From: Salvelinus alpinus
Lineage: Eukaryota > Chordata > Actinopteri > Salmoniformes > Salmonidae
DNA: 64,000 nucleotides
Direction of reading: 5' to 3'
Assembly: GCF_045679555.1 (NCBI RefSeq)
Contig: NC_092091.1
Coordinates: 72,512,076-72,576,075 of the forward strand
Below are positions 48,651 through 59,619 of the stretch, piece after piece. The notes below the pieces were generated by a model. That model was given only the letters and a program-made list of their open reading frames with translations, had not been told where the DNA came from and did not search any database. Both the position numbers and the translations under genes were made by a program. How positions within the stretch are numbered: position 1 is the first letter of the stretch; each line of letters opens with the position of its first letter.

Positions 48651-49253
48651 TGTCATGACTTCTGCCGAAGTCGGTGCCTCTCCTTGTTCGGGCGGCGCTC
48701 GGCGGTCGGCGTCACCGGTCTACTAGCCATCACCGATCCACTTTTCTTTTTCCTTTGGTTTTGTCTTTGTTTTCACACATCTGTTTTCCATTTCACAGTG
48801 ATTTGTTCCTGTATTTAAACCCTCTGTTTCCCCCATGGTGTTGTGCGGGATTATTACATGTTCAGTTAGGTTTATTTTGATGGCTGTTTTTTTGACGGGT
48901 GCTGTGTTCACCCGTGCGTTATCTTTACCGTCTTGTTTTGGTCAAGTGTATTTGTTACCTTGTGCCTTGTTGAGTAAAGTACGTTGCTCACTCATTCTGC
49001 TCTCCTGCGCCTGACTTCATGCACCAACTACACTCACCTTCTGACAGAATCCCGCACCACATATGGAGTCAGCAGGAGCAGACAACCCCGGATTTGGGGT
49101 CGATGAGCGCGTCCAGCAGCAGGCGGATATGACACAACATCTCGGCATCGCCATGGATCTTGTCCTGCAGAATCTGGAACGCTGGGAGAGAAGAGGACTC
49201 ATTCTGCTCTCCTGCGCCTGACTTCATGCACCAGCTACACTCACCTTCTGACA
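48651..49253 (+). mobile_element. internally deleted Gypsy-like retroelement with target duplication CTAGC
   Basis: A 5' LTR of 396 bp (48651-49046, starting tgtcatgacttctgccgaag and ending tcaccttctgaca), then a 16-bp leader, the beginning of a gag gene, and only the last 57 bp of the 3' LTR (49197-49253). The 57-bp segment differs from 48990-49046 at one base (caactac or cagctac). CTAGC flanks both sides (48646-48650 and 49254-49258). The LTR has a tatttaaacc promoter-like motif. Confidence 0.88.
49063..49221 (+). pseudogene. truncated gag of the Gypsy remnant
   Basis: ATG 16 bases after the 5' LTR opens a 52-codon frame (MESAGADNPGFGVDERVQQQ ...) as in Ty3/Gypsy gag N-termini. It reads into the 3' LTR fragment after LERWERR and stops there at TGA 49219-49221. 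Capsid, protease, RT and integrase are all lost. Confidence 0.75.
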
Positions 49254-49688
49254 CTAGCTCGAAAACATAGCTGCACACAATAATACCAAAATCCATATCA
49301 GCATGTGAAGTAGGATCCTAGCTGTAAAATGACCTAAACAAACTGCGCTATCAAGGAGTCTTTTAGGAGTCTTACTCACCAAGTTCAACTTGCAGTTCGT
49401 CTCTGCCATTGAGCTATAAATGGCATCTCTGCCCAGAGCAACGTTGCTTTCCCGCAGAAATACTTTTGATGAGTTTCAGTCTGAAGTGGTTATGAACATT
49501 TGATTCCTCATCCACTCTTGAGAGAGAGGATGTTCATCTCTTTTAAAAGCGTTAGGAAATGTGATAGGGGATAACAAACAATCTCCAGTCATGAGAATGA
49601 TTATGAGATACTGATAAAAAAAATAGGCTTTTACCAAATTGACAGGAGTTTCATGATTTTTAGATCTGGGGGTGGATTATCCCTTTAA

Positions 49689-49898
49689 CTCTGAATGGTA
49701 AAGGGTTAAGGTTTGGGATTAAATCTGAATGGTAAAGGGTTATCCCCATCCACAACCAGCGCCCATCTGCCATCCCTATCCACAACGCCCTAGCAAAACA
49801 ACAGCTCTCACTGTTGCCCCTAGAGGCACATCATCTGCCAACAACCTCAGACATGGATAAACGTCCAATACTGACTTGTATCACGGGTGACCTGCCTG
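49689..49898. other. short unassigned stretch
   Basis: Contains a repeated phrase (ctgaatggtaaagggtta, twice at 49691-49741). No gene. Confidence 0.5.
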
Positions 49899-50559
49899 CT
49901 GAGGCCACCATAGATATTATAGTCCTGCAGAGCTGAGGCCACCATAGATATTATAGTCCTGCAGAGCTGAGGCCACCATAGATATTATAGTCCTGCAGAG
50001 CTGAGGCCACCATAGATATTATAGTCCTGCAGAGCTGAGGCCACCATAGATATTATAGTCCTGCTGAGCTGAGGCCACCATAGATATTATACTCCTGCAG
50101 AGCTGAGGCCACCATAGATATTATAGTCCTGCAGAGCTGAGGCCACCATAGATATTATAGTCCTGCTGAGCTGAGGACACCATAGATATTATAGTCCTGC
50201 TGAGCTGAGGCCACCATAGATATTATAGTCCTGCTGAGCTGAGGCCACCATATATATTATAGTCCTGCAGAGCTGAGCCCACCATAGATATTATAGTCCT
50301 GCTGAGCTGAGGCCACCATATATATTATAGTCCTGCAGAGCTGAGGCCACCATAGATATTATAGTCCTGCAGAGCTGAGGCCACCATAGATATTATAGTC
50401 CTGCAGAGCTGAGGCCACCATATATATTATAGTCCTGCAGAGCTGAGGCCACCATATATATTATAGTCCTGCAGAGCTGAGGCCACCATAGATATTATAG
50501 TCCTGCAGAGCTGAGGCCACCATAGATATTATAGTCCTGCAGAGCTGAACCAGAGCTGA
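49899..50559. repeat. 34-bp minisatellite, about 19 copies
   Basis: The unit is ctgaggccaccatagatatt followed by atagtcctgcagag. Variants are ctgctgag, tatatattat and gaggacacc. The last copy runs into gctgaaccagagctga, shared with the 11-bp array at 48117. Confidence 0.94.
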
Positions 50560-50671
50560 GGGCCAACAGGAATTATAGGATACTGCCCACAGGGTAACAC
50601 AGAGACAAATACTCTAAAATATACACACTCACATAAATGTTAATTCATGTACACACACGCACACAGAGTGG

Positions 50672-51085
50672 AAAAAACATTAGAAAAGCTATGATCCCTC
50701 ATTGATGTCACTTGTTAAATCCACTTCAAACAGTGTAGATGAAGGGGAGGAGTCAGGTTAAAGAAGGAATTTTAAGCCTTGAGACAATTGAGACATGGAT
50801 TGTGTATGTGTGCCATTCAGAGGGTGAATGGGCAAGACAAAATATTGAAGTGTCTTTGAACCAGGTATGGTAGTAGGTGCCAGGTGCACCAGTTTGTGTC
50901 ACAAACTGCAATGCTACTGGGTTTTTCACTCTCAACAGTTTTCAGTGTGTATCAAGAATGGTCCACCACTCAAAGGACATTCAGCCAACTTGACACAACT
51001 GTGGAAAGCCTTGGAGTCAACATGGGCCACCATCCCTGTGGAACGCTTTCAACACCTTCTAGAGTCCATGTTCTGAGGGTTAAAG
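50672..51085 (+). mobile_element. non-autonomous Tc1/mariner derivative with transposase remnant
   Basis: Sequence of a common salmonid Tc1-derived short element (acattagaaaagctatgatc, ttcaaacagtgtagatgaag). It keeps a helix-turn-helix-like part (reading [16 protein letters not shown] near 50917-50965) and, in another frame, the transposase C-terminus ([18 protein letters not shown] near 51020-51075). The catalytic centre is missing. Terminal repeats are incomplete. Confidence 0.65.
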
Positions 51086-51099
51086 GGAGTGGGGAGCGT

Positions 51100-51239
51100 C
51101 TTACAGGAACAATTGGGGTCAAGTGCCTTACTCAAGGGCACATCGGCATATTTTTCACCTAGTCTGCTCAGGGATTCAAACCAGCACCCTTTTGGTTATT
51201 GGCCCAACACTCTTAACCACTAGGCTACCTGCCACCCCA
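51100..51239 (-). mobile_element. tRNA-derived SINE fragment, minus strand
   Basis: The tRNA-like head is at the high end (ggttattggcccaacactct, aaccactaggctacctgcca) and the body at 51120-51180 (cttactcaagggcacatcgg). It differs in body from the HpaI-like SINEs, so it is another tRNA-SINE family sharing the head. Confidence 0.75.
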
Positions 51240-51491
51240 AAAATGGACATTGTACATTGGACTATTCACAGTCATGTTGGTTTGCTCACCCATCCTTCAA
51301 TGATGTACTCCGCGTACCCCATCCAGTACATGGACATATATGCTACAGTCACTCCAACGACACTCACAATCACACAAAACTCTTCAAGACAAACATCCTG
51401 ATATCATGACCGGTCCCACAGACCCTACACAAGCAAACAATAATATACACACTTGAACACACCCTTTCTCTCTCTCTCTCTACTGTACCTC
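51240..51491. other. unassigned stretch ending in CT repeats
   Basis: No gene recognised; CT repeats at 51466-51491. Confidence 0.5.
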
Positions 51492-52000
51492 TCTCAATTC
51501 AATGTGCTTTATTGGCAGGACGTGACAATGTACATATTGCGAAGGCTTACTTTGGAGATTTACAATATTAACAAAATTAAAATAATAATAACATTGTCAA
51601 CGGGACAACAGTAAGAACAATATTCAAGGGTCAAAATAACCATACGTTGAACAATAACAATATGCATAGAGGACATTTGCAGGTTGGTTGGTCTGTCAGA
51701 CACTGTCCCTCATCTTATGGCAGGCAGCAATGTAGTGCGCTGCCAACCCACAGCTCTCTGCGTCTTCCCCCAACAGGACGGGTAGCCTATTCTCATCAGA
51801 GAGGTCTTTGTTTATTCTGACTGATTGGATGTTCTGGTCCTGAGTCTTCAGTGTGTTAGTAGAACAGGTTTGTGAACTCAGCCCCAGGACCAGCTGGATG
51901 AGGGGACTCTTCTTTGCTCAGCTTTTGGCATTGCAGAGCTTGGTAATGATATGAGAGGGGGTCAATGTATATTAGATTTTTCCAAAACGTAATTGCTTAA
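51492..52000 (-). mobile_element. 3' end of a LINE (family X-like), minus strand
   Basis: Begins caattcaatgtgctttattg, the inverted 3' terminus (caataaagc ... ttgaattg). It contains ctcagccccaggaccagctg, also present in the other family X copies (for example gagccccaggaccagcttgc at 53000). Reading frames are broken. Confidence 0.65.
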
Positions 52001-52060
52001 TTACTTAACAATTGTCTTTCCTCTACTTGCCCGATGAATAGCAATTTCATTTATCTTTCT
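52001..52060. repeat. left copy of a ~60-bp direct repeat flanking a LINE composite
   Basis: ttacttaacaattgtctttc ... acttgcccgatgaatag here matches ttacttaacgattgtcttac ... acttgcccgatgaatag at 55398-55438. Both are followed by tttctctctct. This is interpretable as an unusually long target duplication of the LINE between them. Confidence 0.6.
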
Positions 52061-52091
52061 CTCTCTGTCTCTCTTTCTCCCACTCTACCTC

Positions 52092-52239
52092 TCAATTCAA
52101 TTTCAATTTAAGGGGCTTTATTGGCATGGGAAACATATGTTTACATTGCCAAAGCAAGTGAAATAGATAATAAACACTCTCTCTACCTCTCTCTCTCTTC
52201 CTCCCTCTTTCTCTCTCTCTACCTCTCTCCCTCTCTCTC

Positions 52240-52274
<35 letters not shown>

Positions 52275-53600
52275 CTCTCTCTACATCTCCCTCTCAATTC
52301 AATTCAGTTTAAGGGCTTTATTGGCATGGGAAACATATGGTAAGTAGATAATAAACAAAAGTGAAATGAACAATAAAAATGAACAGTAAGCATTACACTC
52401 ACAGAAGATACAAAATAAAGACATTTCAAATGTCATATTATGTGCAAATGGTTAAAGTACAAAAGGGAAGATAAATAAACATTTGGGTTGTATTTACAAT
52501 GGTGGTTGCCCTTTTCTTGTGGCAACAGGTCACAAATCTTTCTGCTGTGATGGCACACTATGGTATTTCACCCAATAGATATGGGAGTTTATCGAATCTG
52601 AGGGAAATATGTGTCTCTAATATATTCATGCATTTGGCAGGAGGTTAGGAAGTGCAGCTCAGTTTCCACCTCATTTTCTGGGCAGTGTGCACATAGCCAC
52701 ATAGTCTTCTCTTGAGAGCCCGGTCTGCCTACGGCGACCTTTCTCAATAGCAAGGCCATGCTCACTGAGTCTGTACATAGTCAAAGCTTTCCTTAAGTTT
52801 GGGTCAGTCACAGTGGTCAGGTATTCTGCCACTGTGTACTCTCAGTTTAGGGCCAAATAGCATTCTAGTTTGCTCTGTTTTTTGGTAAATTCTTTACAAT
52901 GTGTCAAGTAATTATCATTTTGTTTTCTCATGATTTGGTTGGGTCTAATTGTGTTGCTGTTCTGGAGATCTGTGGGGTCTGTTTGTGTTTGTGAACAGAG
53001 CCCCAGGACCAGCTTGCTAAGGAATTGCTTCCTTTTAGGTGGTTGTAGAATTTAACGTCTCTTTTCTGGATTTTATTTTTAGCGAGTATCGGCCTAATTC
53101 TGCTCTGCATGCATTATTTGGTGATTTACGTTGTACACTGAGGATATTTTTGCAGAATTCTGCATGCAGAGTCTCAATTTGGTGTTAGTCCCATTTTGTG
53201 AATTCTTGGTTAGTGAGCTGATCCCAGACCTCACAACCATAAAGGGAAATGGGTTCTATAACTGATTCAAGTATTTTTTGCCAGATCCTAATTAGTATGT
53301 CGAATTTTATGTTCCTTTTGATGGCATACGAGGCCCTTCTTACCTTGTCTCTCAGATCGTTCACAGCTTTGTGGAAGTTACCTGTGGCACTGATGTTTAG
53401 GCCAAAGTATGTATAGTTTTTTGTGTGCTCTAGGGCAACTGTGTCTAGATGGAATTTGTATTTGTTGTCCTGGCAACTGGACCTTTTTTGGAAAACCATT
53501 ATTTTTGTTTTACTGAGATTTACTGTCAGGGCCCAGGTCTGGCAGAATCTGTGCAGAAGATCTAGATGCTGCTGTAAGTATGTCGATACGTCATCAGATA
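52092..53600 (-). mobile_element. LINE family X, reverse-transcriptase C-terminal half and 3' UTR
   Basis: The 3' terminus occurs twice (52095-52180 and 52296-52375: gctttattggcatgggaaac), separated by CT repeats. Coding sequence follows in broken minus-strand frames: 53185-53499 reads KNYTYFGLNISATGNFHKAV ... ESVIEPISLYGCEVWDQL, an RT thumb/connection of a non-LTR element, with HLKGSNSLASWSWGSVHK downstream at 52928-53110. I did not assign the clade. The upstream RT is missing, replaced by other LINE fragments at 53.6-54.8 kb. Confidence 0.8.
53185..53499 (-). pseudogene. LINE family X RT fragment
   Basis: A 104-residue frame beginning MVFQKRSSCQDNKYKFHL. The motif pattern NYTYFGLNIS (tracking the template/primer region) and IKRNIKFDILIRIWQKILES ... 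YGCEVW identify a non-LTR retrotransposon. It reads out of frame both upstream and downstream. Confidence 0.8.
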
Positions 53601-53689
53601 CGTCATCGGCGCGCGCAACAGAATATTATACTGTCTACCCTCGGTTTATTGTTTATATTAAAATTGTTTCATTAAATCAATTTTAATCA

Positions 53690-54300
53690 GAACTAAAGTT
53701 TTGTTGCTAAGGATTCCACGACGCGGATAGCCTTTACGGCTGGGACTGCGTTCCATTTTTTTGCGTGGATTCCGCGAGAGCTAGCTGGCTGTACTACAGA
53801 CACCTGTTGTCGTCGTGGGAAAGACTCATTGTTATCTTTTCGTAAAACAATTGGTTGCAGTACAGAGCTAACCTGGATACTAAGGAGATCCTGAGGGAAA
53901 TGGACGAGCACCTACAGCTTTACACTATGGAGGAACACCATTTGGTGAAGCAATTTTCTGTCATGGACAAAGGAACTCAAAAGGTGTGATGATATTAATT
54001 AACAAAAATTTCGATCTGAATGTGCAAATAGTCAGGAATGATTCGCAAGGAAGGTGGATCCTTTTGAATATGAAAGTGGACGAAAAAGAGATTTGGCTCA
54101 TTAATCTATATGGTACAAATCAGGATGATCCATACTTCTTCGAAAACATTTATACCAATTTATTAAACTTACAGGCAACAAATTATCAAATCATTATGGT
54201 AGGAGACTATAATAAAGTGTTATGTACCTCAATGGACCGTAAAGGTAAACTATCATTACCGTGCCCTTAAGGAAATCACAAATATTATGGACACATTAGA
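53690..54300 (+). mobile_element. L1/Tx1-like LINE fragment with endonuclease remnant
   Basis: A + strand piece whose clean frame (53986-54270) reads GVMILINKNFDLN-like sequence with RWILLNMKVDEKEIWLINLY, DDPYFFENIYTN and IIMVGDYNKVL, the middle of an L1-type AP endonuclease. The frame ends in a stop after LSLPCP. Upstream 53690-53985 may be the 5' part in other frames. It lies inside the family X LINE region. Confidence 0.75.
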
Positions 54301-54317
54301 AATAGTGGATATCCTTC

Positions 54318-54827
54318 CAGTTCTCTGCTGCCAATGACTGGAACGAATTGCAAAAATCACTGAAGCTGGAGTCTTATATCTCCCTCACTAACTTTAAGCA
54401 CCAGCTGTCAGAGCATCTTACCGATAACTGTACCTGTACACAGCCCATCTGTAAATAGCACACCCAATTACCTCATCCCCATATTTATTTATTTATTTAT
54501 TTTTGCTCTTTTGCACTCCAGTATCTCTACTTGCACATAATCATCTGCACATCTATCACTCCAGTGTTAATGCTAAATTGTAATTATTTTGTCTCTATGG
54601 CATATTTATTGCCTCACCTCCCTAATCTTAGTACATTTGCACACACTGTACATAGATTATTCTATTGTGTTATTGTCTGTACGTTTGTTTCCCATGTGTA
54701 ACTCTGTGTTGTTGTCGCACTGCTTTGCTTTATCTTGGCCAGGTCGCAGTTGTAAATGAGAACTTGTTTTCAACTGGCCTACCTGGTTAAATAAAGGTGA
54801 AATAAAAAAATAAAATAAAAAGGCATA
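54318..54827 (+). mobile_element. L2-like LINE, 5'-truncated 3' end
   Basis: Starts in the ORF2 C-terminus (FSAANDWNELQKSLKLESYI ... NFKHQLSEHLTDNCTC, stop at about 54457). A 3' UTR follows, ending ggcctacctggttaaataaa followed by ggtgaaataaaaaa. The terminal ~55 bp resemble, inverted, the tail of the 5S SINE at 63160-63250, and more loosely the HpaI SINE tail, as expected where SINEs borrow a LINE's machinery. Confidence 0.8.
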
Positions 54828-55397
54828 GGCTCAGCTTTTCTGGGTCTCTATGTTTTTGGTTGGACAGGTTTCTCAATTTCTTTTTTAGGTTTTTGCATTC
54901 TTTATCAAACTATTTGTCATTGTTGTTCATTTTCTTCGTTTTTCTGTTTGACATTTTTTGATTTGATGGGGAAGCTGAGAGGTCAAATATACTGTTTAGG
55001 TTTTCTACTGGCATGTTTATATCTTCACTATTACACTGAAACCTTTTGTCCAGGAAGTTGTCTGAATGTGATTCTTGCTGCCTAATTGTTTTTTGATAGC
55101 TTTCCACACTACTTTCCTTCCATCTATAGCATTTCTTAATATTATTCAGTTCCTTTGGCTTTGATGCCTCATGATTGAGTATTGCTCTGTTCAAGTAGAC
55201 TGTGATTTTGCTTTTGATCTGATAAGGGTGTCAGTGGGGTGACTGTGAACGATCTGAGAGACTCTGGGTTGAGGTCAATGATAAAGTAGTCCACAGTACT
55301 ACTGCCAAGAGATGACTTATATGTGTACCTACCGTAGGAGTCTCCTCGAAGCCTACCTTTGCACACGCACAACCAGTGTGATGGTAGACGTCGGTCA
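54828..55397 (-). mobile_element. LINE family X, endonuclease/linker part
   Basis: Minus-strand broken frames. 55169-55507 includes VDYFIIDLNPESLRSFTVTP (endonuclease C-terminal region) and 54910-55194 reads LNRAILNHEASKPKELNNIK ... KRFQCNSEDINMPVENLN (linker). It joins the RT part at 52.1-53.6 kb across the inserted fragments. Confidence 0.65.
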
Positions 55398-55460
55398 TTA
55401 CTTAACGATTGTCTTACCGCTACTTGCCCGATGAATAGAAAATGAATTATTCTTTCTCTC
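55398..55460. repeat. right copy of the ~60-bp direct repeat
   Basis: ttacttaacgattgtcttac ... acttgcccgatgaatag; see 52001-52060. It is followed by CT repeats to about 55497. Confidence 0.6.
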
Positions 55461-55652
55461 TCTCTCTCTCTCTTTGTCTTTGTCCTTCTCTCTCTCGATG
55501 ATCTCAAACTATAAGATTATCCACATTGTCAGAGGTTCTCCATTTCCTCAATGATGACAAATCGTAATCAATGGAAATGACTGGTGGTTAGCAATCAGCA
55601 ATGGCTTCAGCAGCAGCCGTAATGCATCTGTGGCGTGTGTGCATTTGGCTTG

Positions 55653-55766
<114 letters not shown>

Positions 55767-55978
55767 CGTGCGTATGAGTGTGACAGGCCCAGGGACTAGC
55801 TGCAGCCAGGACAAACTCATATTCACGTTTTAAACCTCAATAAAAAACTACTTTCACCTTATCTAGACCTGACAGAGTCAATCCTTTATTCATTTTTTAA
55901 AGAAATACTTTCATTACTGTGTTGGACTACACCAATTCCAATATAATACATCATCCACCTCAGCACACTAAAGAGTCA

Positions 55979-55983
<5 letters not shown>

Positions 55984-56034
<51 letters not shown>
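55984..56034. repeat. GT microsatellite
   Basis: About 25 GT units. Confidence 0.97.
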
Positions 56035-56038
<4 letters not shown>

Positions 56039-56427
56039 TGTTTTTTCCCTCCCCATCAAGGTGATCCATTAGATCTCACCACGTCCATAATCACACAGTA
56101 GTCCTTCCAGGAAACAGACAGACAGTCTAAAGACAGTCATTTAACAGGCAATTAGCCAGGCCCAGTCAGAATGCATATAACCACTATGATCCAGCCTCCC
56201 GGTGCCAGGAAGAGAACATGTACACCATGTAGCTGTACAGAGCCTTATAATTATCCTGCATGCTGTTACCTGGAGCCGCCGAGAGCCAAATCAATGCCAC
56301 CTGAATGGTGTCTAGTTCAAGGCGAATCTATGTAATTCACATTGAATGCACAACGGAAATATCTCAAATCTCCAGTAATGTAGAAAACTCTACGAGATAG
56401 TGTTATGGTCTGTAGGATGGTTTCAGT

Positions 56428-56430
<3 letters not shown>
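56035..56430. other. unassigned stretch
   Basis: No gene or transposon recognised. Confidence 0.5.
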
Positions 56431-56506
<76 letters not shown>

Positions 56507-56640
56507 TCCCCTCTATTTATTTTCTCTTTCTCCTCTCTGTTTTCTCCTTTTTCTCTCTCTCTCTGAGCATTGTTGCTTTGGCAATATTGACACAATGTTT
56601 TTTATGCCAATAAAGCAGCTTGAATTTGACTGTACATTGA
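56431..56640 (+). repeat. CT microsatellite followed by a LINE 3' terminus
   Basis: (CT)n at 56431-56501 and a CT-rich continuation. Then 56564-56635 carries ttggcaatattgacacaatg and gccaataaagcagcttgaat, a family X-like LINE 3' end in + orientation. Confidence 0.7.
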
Positions 56641-57040
56641 GATAAAATAACGAAGAATAATATAAAATAGTGGCAAATAATAATACAAATAAGGAAAAAC
56701 AAATAATAATAATAACAACAATGAAATGGTAACAGTCAATAGTAGAAACATAATAAATATAAAAGGCTAAACATGGAAAATGACACTATAACTAACTTAT
56801 AACGAACTAACTGTCATCCTCACCATTACATCAGTACTACAACTACCATCATTGTTACTACTACTACTACCACCACCATTACATCAGAACTACAACTACC
56901 ATCATCGTTACTACTACTACTACCACCATCACTAAACTGCTACCATTACAACTATTTGGAATAATAATAGTAATAATAATAGTAATAACAATAATACTAA
57001 TAATAAGTAAGTTACTGCTGTTATTATTCAGTGTCCCTCA
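56641..57040. other. AT-rich stretch with a short trinucleotide-rich duplication
   Basis: 56821-56935 holds two copies of a ~60-bp block with tactactactactaccacca runs. The right end (about 57015-57045) reads, inverted, CLRDTE-stop, the C-terminus of the LINE at 57397-58170. Confidence 0.55.
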
Positions 57041-57045
57041 GGCAA

Positions 57046-57391
57046 TGTCACGTTCATCATAATGATTGGACCAAGATGCAGCGTGGTATGTTTCCATCCC
57101 TTATTTTGGAAGATAATTATTTTTTTTTTTAAATAAAGCGAACAAATGAAACGTGAAGCTCAGAGTAGTGCTCACAGGCAACTATACCTAGACAAGATCC
57201 CACAAAGCACAATGGGGAAATGGCTGCCTAAATATGATCCCCAGTCAGAGACAACGATAAACAGCTGCCTCTGATTGGGAACCATACCAGGCCGACATAG
57301 ACATATAATTCCCCTAGATAACCCACCCTTAATCACACCCCGACCTAACCAACATAGATAATAAACAGCTCTCTATGGTCAGGGCGTGACA
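57046..57391 (-). mobile_element. solo LTR with 5-bp target duplication GGCAA, inside a LINE
   Basis: Inverted LTR: ends tgtcacgttcatcataatga and ctatggtcagggcgtgaca. GGCAA flanks both sides (57041-57045 and 57392-57396). Read on the minus strand it begins tgtcacgccctgaccataga, a frequent salmonid Gypsy-type LTR. It splits the C-terminal codons of the LINE. Confidence 0.88.
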
Positions 57392-58170
57392 GGCAAATAC
57401 ATATTTGGCTGCAAGAGGAGCCATTGCTCCTTCCCCCATGAGTATTTTTTGTTTTTCCTCTGGGTTTAATAAGTAAAAAATTTGAATAAATGTAGTAATT
57501 TCTGTGAATAATGAATCTCTTGGTGAGGAATATTTCTCACAGTAAAGGTGAAAGTGCATCTCTGTTTCCACCTCCCCTGTCGTGCAGTGACCACATACAC
57601 GCTCCTCTTTGGGTAGTCATGTCTTTTTATGTCTGCCGGTTTCTATTGCCAGTTGGTGGTCACTCAGCCTGTACTTGGTCAGGATCTGTCTCTGCTTCGT
57701 ATCGCTGACAGAGTAGAGATAATCAACCAATTCATATTCTCTGTTTAGGGTCAGATAGCAATTTAGTCGGCTTTGGGATTTTGTTTTGTTTTTCCAATGT
57801 TGTAAAAATGAGTTCTTTGATTGGTTCATGATTTTGTTTATTGGAATTCTTTCTTTTGAAGCAGTGCTGGTGTCAGCTTGGTTGGTTAGGTCCAACACCA
57901 GCTGACTGAGAGGGCTCGTTTCTGGGCTCAGCTCTTGGGTTTGAAGTGCTTTAAATTGGAGACTTGAATTTAGGTGTAGCCAAAATTTGTATGATCTTTT
58001 TTGTACTTTCATCACCACTGGAAAGCGGTGCTAATTCTACCCTACATGCATTAGTTGGTGTATTTCTCAGGACTTGTAGAATTTTCTGACAGAATTCTGC
58101 ATGTAGGGCTTCAATTGGATGTTTGTCCCACATTTAAAGTATAGTTTATTGAGTGGCCCCCAAACCTCAC
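57392..58170 (-). mobile_element. LINE related to family X, C-terminal part
   Basis: Minus-strand frames 57617-58018 (KSQSRLNCYLTLNREYELVD ... LTKYRLSDHQLAIETGRHKK) and 57392-57571 (METEMHFHLYCEKYSSPRDS ...) form an ORF C-terminus with a frameshift near 57600. It is homologous to 58904-59188 but clearly diverged. It is interrupted by the solo LTR at 57046. Confidence 0.78.
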
Positions 58171-58395
58171 TTCTCTCTCTCTATCTCTCTCTCTCTCTCT
58201 CTCTAGATTTTCCCTGTACAGTGCACCACGGTGTCTAAGGAATTTGCCAGGGTTGTCTTCAATACATACATTATGTGGGATTGGAAAATAAGTGGATACC
58301 CAGGGACAGAAAATGCTGTGTAGGATGCTATGATGTGATGCAGCAATGTATAACCCTAAACACTAGTGTCACAAGGTTTAATTTAAGGTTTATTC

Positions 58396-58489
<94 letters not shown>

Positions 58490-58547
58490 TCTCTCTCCCT
58501 CTCTCTCTCTCTCTGTCTCTCTCTCTCGCCCTCTGTCTCTCTCTCTG
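58171..58547. repeat. CT microsatellites and spacer
   Basis: CT repeats at 58170-58203 and a long CT run at 58395-58550, with about 190 bp of unassigned DNA between. Confidence 0.9.
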
Positions 58548-59447
58548 TCTCTCAATTATATTCAATTTCAATTTAAGAGGCTTTATTAGCATGGGAAACA
58601 TATGTTTACATTGCCAAAGCAAGTGAAATAGATAATAAACAAAAGTGAAATAAACAACAAAAAATGAACAGTAAACATTTCACTCACAAAAGTTCAACAT
58701 TTTTATATTTTGTCTATATACCGTGTTGTAATGATGTGCAAATAGTTATAGTACAAAAGGGGAAATAAATAAACATAAATATGGGTTGTATTTACAACGG
58801 TGTTTGTTCTTCACTGGTTGCCCTTTTCTTGTGGCAACAGGTCACACATCTCGCTGCTGTGATGGCACACTGTGTTATTTCACCCAGTAGATATGGGAGT
58901 TTATCAAAATTGGATTTCTTTTCGGGTCTGTGTAATCTGAGGGAAATATGTGTCTCTAATATGGTCATACATTTGGCAGGTTAGGAAGTGCAGCTCAGTT
59001 TCCATCTCATTTTGTGGGCAGTGTGCACATAGCCTGTCTTCTCTTGAGAGCCAGGTCTGCCTACGGCGTCCTTTCTCAATAGCAAGGCTATGCTCACTGA
59101 GTCTGTACATAGTCAAAGCTTTCCTTAAGTTTGGGTCAGTCACAATGGTCAGGTATTCTGCCACTGTGTAATCTCTGTTTAGGGCCAAATAGCATTCTAG
59201 TTTGCTGTTATTTTGTTCATTCTTTCCAATGTGTCAAGTAATTATCTTTTTGTTTTCTCATGATTTGGTTGGGTCTAATTGTGTTGCTGTCCTGGGGCTC
59301 TGTGGGGTCTGTTTGTGTTTGTGAACAGAGCCCCAGGACCAGCTTGCTAAGGAATCGCTTCCTTTTAGGTGGTTGTAGAATTTAACGTCTCTTTTCTGGA
59401 TTTTGATCATTAGCGGGTATCGGCCTAATTCTGTCTGCATGCACTAT
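58548..59447 (-). mobile_element. LINE family X, second copy (3' half)
   Basis: The 3' terminus (caatttaagaggctttatta) is next to the CT run. The coding part in minus-strand frame 58904-59188 reads MALNRDYTVAEYLTIVTDPN ... LSREDRLCAHCPQNEMETEL, the family C-terminus with a CxxC-like Cys-His cluster. 59258-59440 gives IKIQKRDVKFYNHLKGSDSL. It is strongly similar to 52.3-53.1 kb and likewise 5'-truncated. Confidence 0.82.
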
Positions 59448-59580
59448 TTGTAAGAGAGGAGTTTGTAAGAGGGGGGTTGAGGGAGAGGAGTTTGTAAGAG
59501 GGGGGTTGAGGGGGTTGAGGGAAGAGAATAAATAGTAGTATCCAAGCAAAAAATCACATGGTGGAAATCAAGGGTGAGAA
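59448..59580. repeat. short GA/G-rich direct repeats
   Basis: ggagtttgtaagaggggggt occurs twice, with gaggggg repeats, at 59457-59522. Confidence 0.7.
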
Positions 59581-59619
59581 AAATTATTATATTTTATTAT
59601 GCAGCATGATTGCATTCCC

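Larger units (their letters stand above)
48490..49688. mobile_element. TTAA-flanked DNA element (piggyBac-type ends) carrying a Gypsy remnant
   Basis: The left end ttaaagggataatccacc (48490-48507) and right end ggtggattatccctttaa (49671-49688) are 18-bp perfect inverses. If TTAA is the duplicated target, the termini are agggataatccacc. Excluding the 603-bp retroelement and its duplication leaves about 590 bp of non-coding interior. TTAA duplication is the hallmark of piggyBac-type transposition; the family was not identified further. Confidence 0.72.
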
